64,000 bases of DNA from Methanofollis sp. UBA420 (GTDB lineage Archaea > Halobacteriota > Methanomicrobia > Methanomicrobiales > Methanofollaceae): positions 748,067-812,066 of the forward strand of contig NZ_DAGX01000002.1 of NCBI RefSeq assembly GCF_002498315.1, in the 5' to 3' direction. The position numbers and the translations under genes are program-made. Shown here one piece after another: positions 1 to 9,016 of this stretch. A model generated the notes under the pieces. It was not told the origin of the DNA. It made no database searches and saw nothing but the letters and a program-made list of their open reading frames with translations. Within the stretch, counting starts at the first letter, position 1, and the number at the start of each line of letters is the position of its first letter.

Positions 1-27
1 TAACCCGGAGAGAGCCTACCTTTCTCC

Positions 28-684
28 ATGAGCGGCGACATGCTGAGTTTTGTACTGCTCAGCGTATCATCGATTTTCATCGTCATCAACCCTCTGGCAG
101 CGACGCTTCTTTATGTCTCCCTGACCGAAGGGATGGAAGAGGTCCAGAAAAGGTCGGTCGCCAGGGTGGCATGCTGGTACGCCCTCGCCGTCCTCCTCCT
201 CTTTGCGATCGCGGGCAGCCTGATCCTGCAGCTCTTCGGGATCACCCTGGAGGCCTTCAGGATCGCGGGCGGGCTTCTCCTCTTCGGCATCGGCATGGAG
301 ATGGTCCACGCGAAGACCTCGCGGACGAAGATCTCGGCGACCGAGAAGTACGAGAGTCAGGACGCCGACGACGTCGGGGTGATGCCCCTCGCGATCCCGA
401 TGATCGCGGGGCCGGGCGCCATCACGACGGCGATCGTGCTCACCAACGAGGCGACGTCCAGCCACCCGGTCGGCATCGCCGTCGTGATCGGGGCGATCCT
501 CCTGGCGGTCGGGACCACGTACCTGATGCTCGCCAACTCCGAGAGGATCATGCGCCATGTCGGGCAGCGGGAGTACCGCGCCGTGAACAGGCTGATGGGT
601 ATGATGCTCATCGCCATCGCCGTCCAGTTCGTGATCACCGGGATCAAGGCGGCCTTCCCCATCCTTGTGGGGGTGGGGCTGTGA
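28..684 (+). CDS. MarC-family integral membrane protein
   Basis: 218-residue, strongly hydrophobic protein with about six predicted membrane segments. It fits the MarC/UPF0056 family in length and in the motifs PMIAGPGAITT (about residue 123) and FRIAGGLLLFGIGMEM (about residue 77). The molecular role of the family is unsettled; the old link to multiple antibiotic resistance is not supported for most members. The stop codon overlaps the GTG start of the next gene (GTGA), so the two are probably translationally coupled. Upstream sequence is cut by the window edge, so I cannot say whether it is the first gene of its operon. Family assignment is firm, function unknown. Confidence 0.85.
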   Translation: MSGDMLSFVLLSVSSIFIVINPLAATLLYVSLTEGMEEVQKRSVARVACWYALAVLLLFAIAGSLILQLFGITLEAFRIAGGLLLFGIGMEMVHAKTSRTKISATEKYESQDADDVGVMPLAIPMIAGPGAITTAIVLTNEATSSHPVGIAVVIGAILLAVGTTYLMLANSERIMRHVGQREYRAVNRLMGMMLIAIAVQFVITGIKAAFPILVGVGL

Positions 685-1421
685 AGGTCTGCTGTGCCGG
701 CATGGCGCCCGCCGCCACGGTCGCGGACGGCCTTGCCCGGGCCGGCGCCCTCGCCGGAGAGGCACGGACCGCCGGGGCCGACCTCCTCCTCCTCCCGGAG
801 CAATTCGCGACCGGGTGGTCGGCCACGGAGCCGCGGGCCGACCCCCGCATCCTCCGGTCCCTCTGCCGGACCGCCGCGGAGCACGGCATCTGGATCGTCG
901 GGTCGTGCTATGAAGGCTATCTCAGGCCGCGGAACATGGCCTATGCCGTCAGCCCGGAGGGCCGGGTCGCCGCAGGCTATGCGAAGGTCCACCTCTTCTC
1001 CCCTGACGGCGAGGATGCGGCCTGCACGCCGGGCACCGTCCCGGCGACCTTCGAGGCCGGGGGCGTCAGGTTCGCCCTCGCGGTCTGCTACGACCTCAGG
1101 TTCCCAGACCTCTTCGCCCACTACGCGGCCTGCGGGGCCGACTGCGTCCTCGTCCCTGCCGCGTGGCCGGCGGTGCGCCTCGCCCAGTGGGACCTCCTCG
1201 TGCGGGCGCGGGCCCTCGACGGGGAATATTATGTCGCCGGCGCGAACGCCGGGGCCGGTTCCTGCATCGCCGGCCCGGACGGGGAACTCGTCGGCGAAGA
1301 GAGGGGCGGCCTCGTCATCGGCGAGATCGACCTCACGAAAATTTCAGCGATGCGGACGGCCCTCCCGGTCGTGAAAGACCGGCGGCCCGACCTGTACGCT
1401 GCATGGAAGGAGTGCCTTTGA
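681..1421 (+). CDS. Carbon-nitrogen hydrolase (nitrilase superfamily)
   Basis: 246 residues from a GTG start that overlaps the stop of the upstream gene by 4 bases. The reading frame stays open far upstream, but only this start gives a normal nitrilase-fold N-terminus. The Glu-Lys-Cys catalytic triad is visible: E40 in LLLLPEQF, K102 in GYAKVHLF and C136 in ALAVCYDLRFPDLF. Such enzymes cleave amide or nitrile bonds, and the CYDLRFP context is typical of omega-amidase-like or Nit-type members. The substrate cannot be read from sequence. Its stop overlaps the likely TTG start of the next gene, so three genes form a tight cluster. Confidence 0.85.
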   Translation: MKVCCAGMAPAATVADGLARAGALAGEARTAGADLLLLPEQFATGWSATEPRADPRILRSLCRTAAEHGIWIVGSCYEGYLRPRNMAYAVSPEGRVAAGYAKVHLFSPDGEDAACTPGTVPATFEAGGVRFALAVCYDLRFPDLFAHYAACGADCVLVPAAWPAVRLAQWDLLVRARALDGEYYVAGANAGAGSCIAGPDGELVGEERGGLVIGEIDLTKISAMRTALPVVKDRRPDLYAAWKECL

Positions 1422-2131
1422 ACGGTAACGAACATATCACCATCAGCCTTGCGACAGCCGCCGCCGTGCTCGCCCCCTGGCTCTGGTCCATCCACCCGGC
1501 CTGGCTGATCGCCAGCCTCTTCGGCGTCTTCATCGGGGCCCTCGCGCCCGACGCCGACGCAAACGACTCCGCAATCTTCCACACCCGCGTGCCGGGCGGC
1601 AGGGGAAAGAGGCTTGTCATCCTCCCGGTCTTCGGCTACGGCATCCGCTACCTGATCTACTACCCGATCTCCCTGCCCTTCATCCTCCTCTGCGGGGAGA
1701 GGGGCATGCCCCGGCACCGCGGCGTCCTCCACTCCCTCATCGGCGTCGTGCTGATGACGGCCCTCCTCGGCTTCTATGCCTGGGTGATCGGGGCCATCGT
1801 CTTCGCGATACCCTGGGACATGGGCTTCACCATCTTCCTCCTCGGGTTCCTGGGCGGGGCAATCGGCCACCTCCTCGAAGACTCGTGCACGAAGAGCGGG
1901 GTCGCCTGGCTCTTCCCCCTCTCCGACCACCGGACGAGAGGGAAGATCGTCACAGGCAGCGGCGACCAGAGGCCTGCCATCTATGCGGGCGCGATGTGCG
2001 CCGCGGCCTTCGGCCTTGCGGCCGCAGGGCCCGCCGGACTCGTCCCGGCCGACCTCTACCCCTGGACGGGCGTCGTTGCAGCCTGTATTCTCTGGCTTCT
2101 CTTTCTCATCACCGCCCGGATAGGGCGGTAG
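1418..2131 (+). CDS. YdjM-like membrane-bound metal-dependent hydrolase
   Basis: About 237 residues. I chose TTG at 1418 because AAGGAG (about 1406-1411) lies at good spacing; GTG 1412 and ATG 1403 are in-frame alternatives with poorer ribosome sites. Visible features are an N-terminal HITISLATA, an acidic ALAPDADAND segment, MPRHRGVLHSL, and GHLLEDSCTKSG, interspersed with four to five membrane helices. This His/Asp pattern is that of the YdjM/DUF457 family, thought to be metal-dependent hydrolases acting on lipids; no substrate is known. It overlaps the nitrilase gene by 4 bases. Family call is good, the start is uncertain. Confidence 0.75.
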   Translation: MNGNEHITISLATAAAVLAPWLWSIHPAWLIASLFGVFIGALAPDADANDSAIFHTRVPGGRGKRLVILPVFGYGIRYLIYYPISLPFILLCGERGMPRHRGVLHSLIGVVLMTALLGFYAWVIGAIVFAIPWDMGFTIFLLGFLGGAIGHLLEDSCTKSGVAWLFPLSDHRTRGKIVTGSGDQRPAIYAGAMCAAAFGLAAAGPAGLVPADLYPWTGVVAACILWLLFLITARIGR

Positions 2132-2140
2132 CGTCCCGAA

Positions 2141-2148
2141 TTTTATCT
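2141..2148 (+). promoter_or_regulatory. TATA-like box for thrC, near-leaderless
   Basis: TTTTATCT lies with its centre about 27 bases before the ATG at 2172. With the usual archaeal TATA-to-start-site distance, transcription would begin at or next to the ATG, leaving no room for a Shine-Dalgarno site. None is seen. Confidence 0.5.
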
Positions 2149-2171
2149 ACCCTGACGACCTACTCTCTTCC

Positions 2172-3377
2172 ATGTACCGTCTCTCGTGCATCCACTGCGG
2201 TGCCGAATACGCGCCCGGCGAGATCATCTATACCTGCAAAAAATGCGGGCACCTGCTCACCGTCAACTACGACCTTGACGCGATCAGCGTGACAAAGAAG
2301 GAGTGGGAACAGCGCCCCCTCTCGGTCTGGCGCTACCGGGAGCTCCTGCCGGTCACCATCAAGCCGGTCACCCTCCAGGAAGGCGGAACACCCCTGTACC
2401 ACCTTGAGAGGCTCGGAAAGGAACTCGGCCTCCCCCACCTCTATGCCAAACACGAGGGCATGAACCCGAGCGGCTCCTTCAAGGACCGCGGCATGACTGT
2501 CGGCGTCTCGATGGCCATTCAGCTCGGCATGAAGAGCGTGGCCTGCGCGAGCACCGGCAACACCTCGGCAAGCCTTGCGGTGTACGCCGCAAAGGCGGGC
2601 ATCCCGGCTGTCGTCCTCCTCCCGGCGGGGAAGGTCGCTCTCGGCAAGGTCGCCCAGGCGCTGATGCACGGCGCCAAGGTGATCGCGATCCGCGACAACT
2701 TCGACGTGGCCCTCGCCCTTGTCCGCGAACTCTGTATCAAGCATGGCATCTACCTCCTCAATTCCATCAACCCCTACCGGCTTGAGGGGCAGAAGACCAT
2801 CGGCTTCGAGTCGGTCGACCAGCTCGGCGAGGTGCCGGACAGGCTCGTCCTCCCTGTCGGCAACGCGGGCAACATCTCCGCAGTCTACAAGGGGCTGAAA
2901 GAACTGGAGACTCTCGGATTCATCGACCGCCTCCCGAAGATGACAGGCATCCAGGCCGCCGGCTCGCAGCCTCTCGTGCGTGCGATCCAGGGCAACCTCG
3001 GTGAGGTCGTGCCGGACGAGCACCCGGAGACGGTGGCGACCGCGATCAGGATCGGCGCACCGGTGAATGCCGAGAAGGCCCTCATCTCCATCAGGGCGAC
3101 CGGCGGCACTGCGGCCTCGGTGACAGACGAGGAGATCCTGGCCATGCAGCGTGCCCTCGCCCAGAAGGAAGGGATCGGCGTCGAACCGGCCTCGGCGGCC
3201 TCGGTGGCGGGGATCAAGAAACTCGTGGAGGAGGGTGCGATCGACCGCGACGAGAAGATCGTCTGCGTCGTGACCGGCCACCTCCTCAAGGACCCGGAAA
3301 CGGTGATAAAACAGTGTCCACCCCCGATCGAGATCGACGCCACCGAACAGGCGTTGCTCTCTGTCTTGCACTTGTAA
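2172..3377 (+). CDS. thrC: Threonine synthase
   Basis: 401 residues, PLP-dependent fold type II enzyme converting O-phosphohomoserine to threonine in the cytoplasm. The N-terminus carries a zinc-ribbon-like CIHC...CKKC pair (residues about 6-25), common in archaeal threonine synthases. The PLP lysine is K104 in NPSGSFKDRGM; ASTGNTSAS and the later LPVGNAGN match phosphate-binding loops. Length is normal. The ATG at 2172 starts almost exactly where transcription is expected, so translation may be leaderless. The 3' end overlaps the predicted start of the next gene by 64 bases in another frame. Confidence 0.93.
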   Translation: MYRLSCIHCGAEYAPGEIIYTCKKCGHLLTVNYDLDAISVTKKEWEQRPLSVWRYRELLPVTIKPVTLQEGGTPLYHLERLGKELGLPHLYAKHEGMNPSGSFKDRGMTVGVSMAIQLGMKSVACASTGNTSASLAVYAAKAGIPAVVLLPAGKVALGKVAQALMHGAKVIAIRDNFDVALALVRELCIKHGIYLLNSINPYRLEGQKTIGFESVDQLGEVPDRLVLPVGNAGNISAVYKGLKELETLGFIDRLPKMTGIQAAGSQPLVRAIQGNLGEVVPDEHPETVATAIRIGAPVNAEKALISIRATGGTAASVTDEEILAMQRALAQKEGIGVEPASAASVAGIKKLVEEGAIDRDEKIVCVVTGHLLKDPETVIKQCPPPIEIDATEQALLSVLHL

Positions 3378-3928
3378 TCCTGCTGGCGCCTGCCGCGGCC
3401 TTCGAGGCGACGGTGACGGTGCTCCCCGGCGGCGATGCCTACCGGGGGGAGGTCACCCTCGTCAACGCGAGTGAATACTCTTTCTGGGAGCCCGGGATGC
3501 TCGGGGAGAGGGTGCCCCTTACGGGCAAAAATGTGACGGTCTCCGGGGCGTGCGGGGAGAACTGCACCTACACGCAGAAGAACCGGAACACCATCGCCTT
3601 CGAGAAGGGGAATGTGACGGTGACCTACGAGGGCCCGATCACGGAGAAGAACCTCCAGCTGATCTTTACCGAGCCTTCGAACATCACGGTCACCCTCCCT
3701 GAAGGCCAGGCCGTCAAAAACCCCCTCCTCGGGCGGGTGAGCGAGGGGGGGAAGGTCTCGACGGAGAACAACACGACGGCGATCGCATTCGACCGCGTGC
3801 GTTCTGCCGAGGTGCGCTTCTACGACCCGGCACGGGAGCGTCTCCTCTATATCTTCGGGAGCGTCTGGCTCACCGTGGCGGTTGTGCTCCTCTTCCCCTT
3901 CCTGCTGATGCGAAGACGGCAGGAGTGA
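3314..3928 (+). CDS. Secreted, C-terminally membrane-anchored protein (DUF5803-like)
   Basis: 204 residues from GTG 3314, which lies inside the end of thrC. This start gives a good signal peptide (hydrophobic GVALCLALVILLAPAAA, cleavage near AFEA). It is followed by a beta-rich, Asn/Thr-rich exported domain with several N-x-S/T sequons, a C-terminal membrane helix at about 175-197 (IFGSVWLTVAVVLLFPFLL) and a basic tail MRRRQE. No shorter start would keep the whole signal peptide. The arrangement resembles archaeal DUF5803 proteins; function is unknown. A 64-base overlap with thrC is long, so a non-canonical downstream start remains possible. Confidence 0.6.
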   Translation: MSTPDRDRRHRTGVALCLALVILLAPAAAFEATVTVLPGGDAYRGEVTLVNASEYSFWEPGMLGERVPLTGKNVTVSGACGENCTYTQKNRNTIAFEKGNVTVTYEGPITEKNLQLIFTEPSNITVTLPEGQAVKNPLLGRVSEGGKVSTENNTTAIAFDRVRSAEVRFYDPARERLLYIFGSVWLTVAVVLLFPFLLMRRRQE

Positions 3929-4319
3929 GGTAAACTTTCTCCAGAGTCCTCTTTTTCCTCTCCCCTTCAGGCAGACGACCCGATGCCGGGGCAGGGGGCG
4001 TTTCATCAGAGCATCACTCTCAGGGCCATACAGGAAAAGTACAATCGCACCTCTATCCGTGCAGCCTCTGCTGCAGGTGAACACCAGAGGAGGCCGGACA
4101 ACAGCCCTGTCGGTTCCGGGATGGTCACGAGACCGCCGGCCAGCCCCGGTCACGGGGGCACATATATAATAACCCCCCTCATAGAGGATAATTCTGCAGA
4201 ATATTATGATAAAAATAAATATATCAAGAGTTTTACAAATAGATAATTTTATAATCGAATGATAACAATAGAAAATATCGTACGAAAATGACACCTGTGC
4301 AGCAATTCCGGTACACCCC
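3929..4319. other. Intergenic region before the sensor kinase
   Basis: The first part (to about 4160) is GC-rich and shows no convincing gene; an 87-codon open frame on the plus strand at 3983-4246 has no ribosome site or recognisable protein character. From about 4160 the sequence becomes very AT-rich (for example 4195-4285) and includes a TATA-like ATTTTATAAT near 4247. It probably holds the kinase promoter with a leader of roughly 45 bases. Confidence 0.5.
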
Positions 4320-6194
4320 ATGAATAAGACCAGCACCACCTCCCGGGACAGAAGGCCGTATCTTCATTACGTGCTGTTCTTCGTTTTTCTGGTCATCAGC
4401 GCCACCATCGGTTTTCTCTCGACGATCTCGTATCTCGAAGTGAGTGGCGAGATCGTCGAGGCGTACGAGGAGGTGATGGACCATACCGACGAGATGATCC
4501 GCGAGGCCGTCGTCCTGGTCAACAGAGAGGATGCATACAGGGGAAGAGACTACAGCACGGAGATGGTCACCATCCTCGACACGTACGTCACAGGGTACAC
4601 CCCGCCGCCGGACAATGCGTCCCTGCCCGACACCCGGGCGCTGGAGGAATATCTGCACCGTCTGTTCGGCGAAAACACCGCGACATCGGTGCACCTCACC
4701 AGAACCACCGAGGTCGCCGACGTTGTCAGGTACAGCAGGCATTTCCAGCCCACATGGGAGGTCAGGACGAACTCCGACGGTTCGGTCACCACCAGCGCAT
4801 ACGACCTGACGCCGGACGGGTCCTATCTCCTGGAAGTGGCCGTCATCATCCCAAAGCAGGGCGGGATACCGGCGATCTACCAGCAGGACATCGTCGCGAA
4901 AGCGCGGGAGGTCAACCCGTTCATGGAATCGGCCAGGGTCTACGACGCTGCCGGAGACCTGGTCATCGACCTCACCGACCCGATGAACACGACGGCAGGG
5001 ACGCTGGGGCCGGAGATGTTGCAACAGGTCCTCACGACGCAGGCAGACGGTGCGGTCATGGACAAAGAGACCCACAGGATGACCAGGTACCTCTTCGTCG
5101 ACCCTGACAGGGGGACAGACGAGAACGCCAGGATCGTCGAGGTCACCTACAACCTGCAGGAGAGGGTCGACCACATCAACGCGGTCAAACTGTTCAATAT
5201 CATCACGGGGATGCTCGGCGTCCTCTTCGGGGCGCTGGTCGCCCTCGCCTCCTCCTGGTACATCACCCGCCCGGTGGACGCCATCGTGGAGGACGTCGGG
5301 ATCATCGCGCGGGGCGACCTCGACCACAGGATCAGGGCGACAAAAGGGATCGAGTTCGCCCGCCTGGAAGAGAGCGTCAACATGATGGTCGGGCGTCTCA
5401 AGGAGACCATCGAAAAGTTGAGGGAGTCTGAGGAGCAGGTCAGAGAGTACAGCGGAGACCTCGAAGAGATGGTGGACCAGAGGACCGGACAACTGGAAGT
5501 TGCCAACGAGGAGGCAAACCTCTACATCGACATCCTCCTCCACGACATCAACAACGCGAACACCGTCACCCTCGCGTACCTCGAGTTCCTGAAAGAGTCG
5601 GACCTGTCAGACGACCAGAAAGAGTACGCCGAGAAGGCCCTGGCCGGTGCGCAGAAGAGCGTCGAGATCATCAGGAATGTCGGGACGATCAGGAAGACCT
5701 ACGAGAAGAAGACTGACCTCTCGCCCATCTCTCTCGACCGCGTCATCAGGGAGGAGGTCGCCCATCATCCCGACACGGGGATCCTGTACGACGGCACGGA
5801 CGCGGTGGTGGTCGCGGACAATCTCCTCGGGGAGGTCTTCGCCAACCTCATCGGGAACAGCCTGAAGCATGGCGGCGACGGCACGGAGATCAGGATCGCC
5901 GTTGCCGATCGCGGCGATAAGGTGGAGGTCTCGGTCGAAGACACCGGTCCGGGCATCCCTGACGACCTCAAGGGCGCCGTCTTCGAGCGCTTCAGGCGTG
6001 GGAGGACCAAGGCATCGGGCAAAGGTCTCGGCCTCCATATCTGCCGGTCCCTGGTGACCTGGTACGGCGGGACGATCCGGGCGGACGACCGCGTGGCGGG
6101 CCGTCCGGGAGAGGGGGCGGCGATACGGTTCACCCTCAGGAAATACCCTGACCCCGGGCACACATCAGGTGAGGGAAAAGAAAGGCAGAGATAA
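4320..6194 (+). CDS. Membrane sensor histidine kinase with HAMP domain
   Basis: 624 residues. Order: membrane helix (about 13-36), extracytoplasmic sensor domain (about 40-285), second helix (about 290-315, MLGVLFGALVALASSWYIT), HAMP linker (about 316-370), coiled coil (370-400), then the phosphoacceptor region with H408 in LLHDINNANT. A GHKL ATPase domain follows, with N-box GNSLKHGG (about 513), DTGPGIP (about 541) and GKGLGLHI. The HDINN form of the H-box is common in methanogen kinases. No response regulator gene is adjacent, so it is an orphan here; the signal is unknown. Its 3' end overlaps the convergent gene by 59 bases. Confidence 0.9.
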   Translation: MNKTSTTSRDRRPYLHYVLFFVFLVISATIGFLSTISYLEVSGEIVEAYEEVMDHTDEMIREAVVLVNREDAYRGRDYSTEMVTILDTYVTGYTPPPDNASLPDTRALEEYLHRLFGENTATSVHLTRTTEVADVVRYSRHFQPTWEVRTNSDGSVTTSAYDLTPDGSYLLEVAVIIPKQGGIPAIYQQDIVAKAREVNPFMESARVYDAAGDLVIDLTDPMNTTAGTLGPEMLQQVLTTQADGAVMDKETHRMTRYLFVDPDRGTDENARIVEVTYNLQERVDHINAVKLFNIITGMLGVLFGALVALASSWYITRPVDAIVEDVGIIARGDLDHRIRATKGIEFARLEESVNMMVGRLKETIEKLRESEEQVREYSGDLEEMVDQRTGQLEVANEEANLYIDILLHDINNANTVTLAYLEFLKESDLSDDQKEYAEKALAGAQKSVEIIRNVGTIRKTYEKKTDLSPISLDRVIREEVAHHPDTGILYDGTDAVVVADNLLGEVFANLIGNSLKHGGDGTEIRIAVADRGDKVEVSVEDTGPGIPDDLKGAVFERFRRGRTKASGKGLGLHICRSLVTWYGGTIRADDRVAGRPGEGAAIRFTLRKYPDPGHTSGEGKERQR

Positions 6195-6564
6195 AGATGA
6201 GGCAAAACCCTCCAAGACCGTTTGCCAGTGCCGGCACAACGGCACCTGACATTTCAAGGGCCGTCACCACAAGGAGCCAGATAATAAAACCAGAAAGAGC
6301 GCTCATCATACCGAGGCGTCCTTCGGTCTCCTGCCGCCTGCCCGCCCTCCTGTCATAGAGGAGATACCGCCCGGCGACGACGAAGAAGATGACCGGGCCG
6401 ACGATGAACCACCATACTGTCTGGCTATCGATCATGGTCCGTGCCGGGACGAACAGGGCACAGAGGTACGTGAGGGCAAGAGCCCAGATACCATACAGAA
6501 TGACACCGAAGAGCACACCCAGCGCCTTGTCGCCGTTTTTCGGAGTGTTGTTTTCCATTTCCAT
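6136..6564 (-). CDS. Small membrane protein of unknown function
   Basis: 142 residues with about four hydrophobic segments (ALGVLFGVILYGIWALALTYL, WWFIVGPVIFFVVAG, SGFIIWLLVVTALEM, GLGGFCLIFISAFLF). A GGTGAC ribosome site lies about 10 bases before the ATG at 6564; an in-frame ATG two codons later is possible. It is convergent with, and overlaps, the sensor kinase end. I do not recognise a family. The hydrophobic pattern and good start support a real gene. Confidence 0.6.
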   Translation of the reverse strand: MEMENNTPKNGDKALGVLFGVILYGIWALALTYLCALFVPARTMIDSQTVWWFIVGPVIFFVVAGRYLLYDRRAGRRQETEGRLGMMSALSGFIIWLLVVTALEMSGAVVPALANGLGGFCLIFISAFLFPHLMCARGQGIS

Positions 6565-6696
6565 GGGTCGTCACCATCAGGCGAAAGCAGAAGAGACGTC
6601 TCTGATGACACATCTAGATACGACCCTATAAAGGATTTCTTGCCTGATCATCCAGCCATCAGGGCGGCAAAAAAAGATCGACTGACCGGGTCCCGG

Positions 6697-7596
6697 TCAC
6701 TCTTCCTTCTTCATGTTCAGGTCGACCCCGAACTTTCTGGCGTTGGCGTCGGCGATCGCCTGGATCTTGGCGATCTCCTCCTCGTTCCGGCCGGGCCGGT
6801 AGAGGTGGCGGAACCGCTTCTGGACAGAGAGGTAGTCGTCGACGGGCTTTCTGTGGGCGACCTTGCGCACACGCTCGACCTCGCCGTTCATCATCTCGTA
6901 GTTCACCCAGAGACCGGTCTCGACCGCGAGGCGGCCGATCGCCATCGTCTGCGAGCCGTCAAAGCCCCAGCCGGTTGCGCAGGGGGCGTGGACCTGAATG
7001 TAGTTCGGGCCGTGCGTCGAGACGGCGCGCTGCACCTTCTTGATCAGGTCGTTCGGGTAGGCGATCGAGGCCGTGGCCACATAGGCCGCGCCGTGGGCCG
7101 CCAGGATCGCCGGGAGGTCCTTCTTCGGCCGCTGGTTGCCGGTCGAACACTTGCCGGCAGGGCTCGTCGTCGTGTCGGCGTCGTACGGCGTCGCACCCGA
7201 GCGCTGGATGCCGGTGTTCATGTAGGCCTCGTTGTCGTAGCAGATGTAGGTGATGTCGTGCCCCCGCTCGAAGGCGCCGGAGATGCAGAGCATCCCGATA
7301 TCGAAGGTGGCGCCGTCGCCGCAGATGCAGACGACATGCTCGTCCCGCCCCTGCTTCTTGAGGGATGCCTCGATCCCGGACGCCACGGCCGCGGCATTCT
7401 CGAAGAGGGAGTGGATCCAGGGCACGCCCCACGCCGTCTCCGGGTACGGGGTCGAGAAGACCTCCATGCACCCGGTGGAGGCGACGACGATCGTGTTCTC
7501 GCCGGTCGCCTTCATGATCAGCCTGGCCGCAAGGGCCGGGCCGCAGCCGCCGCAGGCGCGGTGGCCGCACTCAAAGAGTTCGCATTCCTCGGTCAT
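6697..7596 (-). CDS. porB: Pyruvate:ferredoxin oxidoreductase beta subunit
   Basis: 299 residues. TPP-binding subunit of the four-subunit archaeal pyruvate synthase, which in methanogens mainly reduces acetyl-CoA plus CO2 to pyruvate with reduced ferredoxin. Conserved features are the CGHRACGGCGPALAARL cluster-binding start (residues 10-26), STGCMEVFS, and the TPP motif CGDGATFDIG...CYDNEAYMNTG (about 92-128). Last gene of the left-reading cluster, one base after porA. A run of eight T on the transcribed sense strand about 20 bases past the stop (plus-strand A tract near 6669) may terminate the operon. Confidence 0.95.
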   Translation of the reverse strand: MTEECELFECGHRACGGCGPALAARLIMKATGENTIVVASTGCMEVFSTPYPETAWGVPWIHSLFENAAAVASGIEASLKKQGRDEHVVCICGDGATFDIGMLCISGAFERGHDITYICYDNEAYMNTGIQRSGATPYDADTTTSPAGKCSTGNQRPKKDLPAILAAHGAAYVATASIAYPNDLIKKVQRAVSTHGPNYIQVHAPCATGWGFDGSQTMAIGRLAVETGLWVNYEMMNGEVERVRKVAHRKPVDDYLSVQKRFRHLYRPGRNEEEIAKIQAIADANARKFGVDLNMKKEE

Positions 7597-7597
7597 C

Positions 7598-8752
7598 TCA
7601 GAGCACCTCCGTCCGCAGGCCGAAGAACTGGTCGCCCTCTCCTTTTTCGAGGAGGTCGGCGATCGCCTTGATATCGGCCTGCCGCACGTCCCTGCCGCCG
7701 AGGGCCAGGATGTAGCCTTTCACGTCGATCCCGCTGCCGTACAGGGCGTCCCGCACTTCGAGCGCGACCGCGCCCTTCTGGCCGAGGGAAATGTTCTTGT
7801 CGAGGACTGCGACCTTCGAGACGCCCGAGAGGGCGGCCCTGATCTCCTCGGAGGGGAAGGGGCGGAAGCTGCGGATCTTCAGCAGGCCGACCTTCTTCCC
7901 TTCGGCCCGCATCTCGTCGATCGCTTCCCTGACAGTCCCGCAGATCGAGCCCAGCGCGATAAACGCCATGTCGGCGTCCTCAAGGCGGTAGCCCTCGACC
8001 AGGCCGGAGTAGTCGCGGCCGAACTTTGCGGCGAACTCGGCGCCGACCTCGGCAAAGACTTCCTTCGCCCGCTTCTGGGCCTGGTCAATCTCGTACCTGA
8101 ACTCCATGTAATAGTCGGGGGTGGCGTACATGCCAAGGGACATCGGCTTCTTCGCGTCCAGGATGGTGACCGGTTTGTACGGCGGGAGGAAGGCGTCGAT
8201 CGCCTCCTGCGAGGGCATGTCCACCGGTTCGTAGGTGTGCGTCAGGATGAAACCGTCGAAGCAGACCATCGCGGGCAGGAGGACCCTGTGGTCCTCGGCA
8301 ACCTTGTACGCGATGAAGTGGAGGTCTGTCGCCTCCTGGTTGTCCTCGGCGTAGAACTGCAGCCAGCCCGAGTCCCGCAGGGAGATCGAGTCCTGCTGGT
8401 CGTTCCAGATATTCAGGGGCGCACCGAGGGCGCGGTTTGCGATCGTCATGATGACCGGCTGGCGCATCCCGGCCACATTGAAGCAGACCTCGAACATCAG
8501 GGCAAGGCCCTGCGAGGTGGTCGCGGAGTAGACGCGGGACCCCGCGGCGCTTGCCCCGAGGCAGGCCGAAAGGGCCGAAAACTCGCTCTCCACACAGATA
8601 TACTCGGCGTCCAGTTTGCAGTCGGCGACCATGCTCGCGAGCGCCTCGACGATATGGGTCTGCGGGGTGATCGGGTATGCCGCGACCACCTGGGGGCGGC
8701 AGAGCCTGACGGCCTCGGCGACCGCATGGGAACCTTCCAGAATCTCCATCAT
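7598..8752 (-). CDS. porA: Pyruvate:ferredoxin oxidoreductase alpha subunit
   Basis: 384 residues, normal for PorA. It carries the pyrimidine-binding and C-terminal domains: YPITPQTHIVEAL near residue 20, GSRVYSATTSQGLALM near 72, and the VLDKNISLGQKGAVALE segment near 315. It pairs with PorB to bind TPP and pyruvate in the cytoplasmic complex. It sits 3 bases after porD and 1 base before porB, so the four genes are clearly one transcript. Confidence 0.95.
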   Translation of the reverse strand: MMEILEGSHAVAEAVRLCRPQVVAAYPITPQTHIVEALASMVADCKLDAEYICVESEFSALSACLGASAAGSRVYSATTSQGLALMFEVCFNVAGMRQPVIMTIANRALGAPLNIWNDQQDSISLRDSGWLQFYAEDNQEATDLHFIAYKVAEDHRVLLPAMVCFDGFILTHTYEPVDMPSQEAIDAFLPPYKPVTILDAKKPMSLGMYATPDYYMEFRYEIDQAQKRAKEVFAEVGAEFAAKFGRDYSGLVEGYRLEDADMAFIALGSICGTVREAIDEMRAEGKKVGLLKIRSFRPFPSEEIRAALSGVSKVAVLDKNISLGQKGAVALEVRDALYGSGIDVKGYILALGGRDVRQADIKAIADLLEKGEGDQFFGLRTEVL

Positions 8753-8755
8753 GTC

Positions 8756-9016
8756 TTACTTCGCCTCCTGGACGAGTTCGATGTCATCAACAGGGCACTC
8801 CTCGGCACAGAGGCCGCAGCCCTTGCAATAGTTATAGTCAGGGTGGTAATAGCCGTCCTCGCCTTCGTACACACAGCCCTCGGGACAGACGACCTCACAG
8901 AGACCACATTTCACGCATTTGTCGTACTTGAAAACAGGCTTGAAGACCCGCCAGGACCCGGTCTTATTGTCCCGCGCCCGGCCCGGTGCGGCGGCGCACC
9001 CGACATTCAACCCCAT
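8756..9016 (-). CDS. porD: Pyruvate:ferredoxin oxidoreductase delta subunit (2[4Fe-4S])
   Basis: 86-residue ferredoxin-type subunit with two CxxCxxCxxxCP motifs (CVKCGLCEVVCP and CKGCGLCAEECP), each binding a [4Fe-4S] cluster. It carries electrons between the catalytic alpha/beta core and external ferredoxin. The first codon overlaps the stop of porG by one base (ATGA-type arrangement on the minus strand), which implies translational coupling. Confidence 0.95.
   Translation of the reverse strand: MGLNVGCAAAPGRARDNKTGSWRVFKPVFKYDKCVKCGLCEVVCPEGCVYEGEDGYYHPDYNYCKGCGLCAEECPVDDIELVQEAK

Noticed and set aside
3983..4246. 87-codon open frame between the secreted protein and the kinase
   Set aside because: No ribosome site, runs into the AT-rich promoter region, no recognisable protein features.
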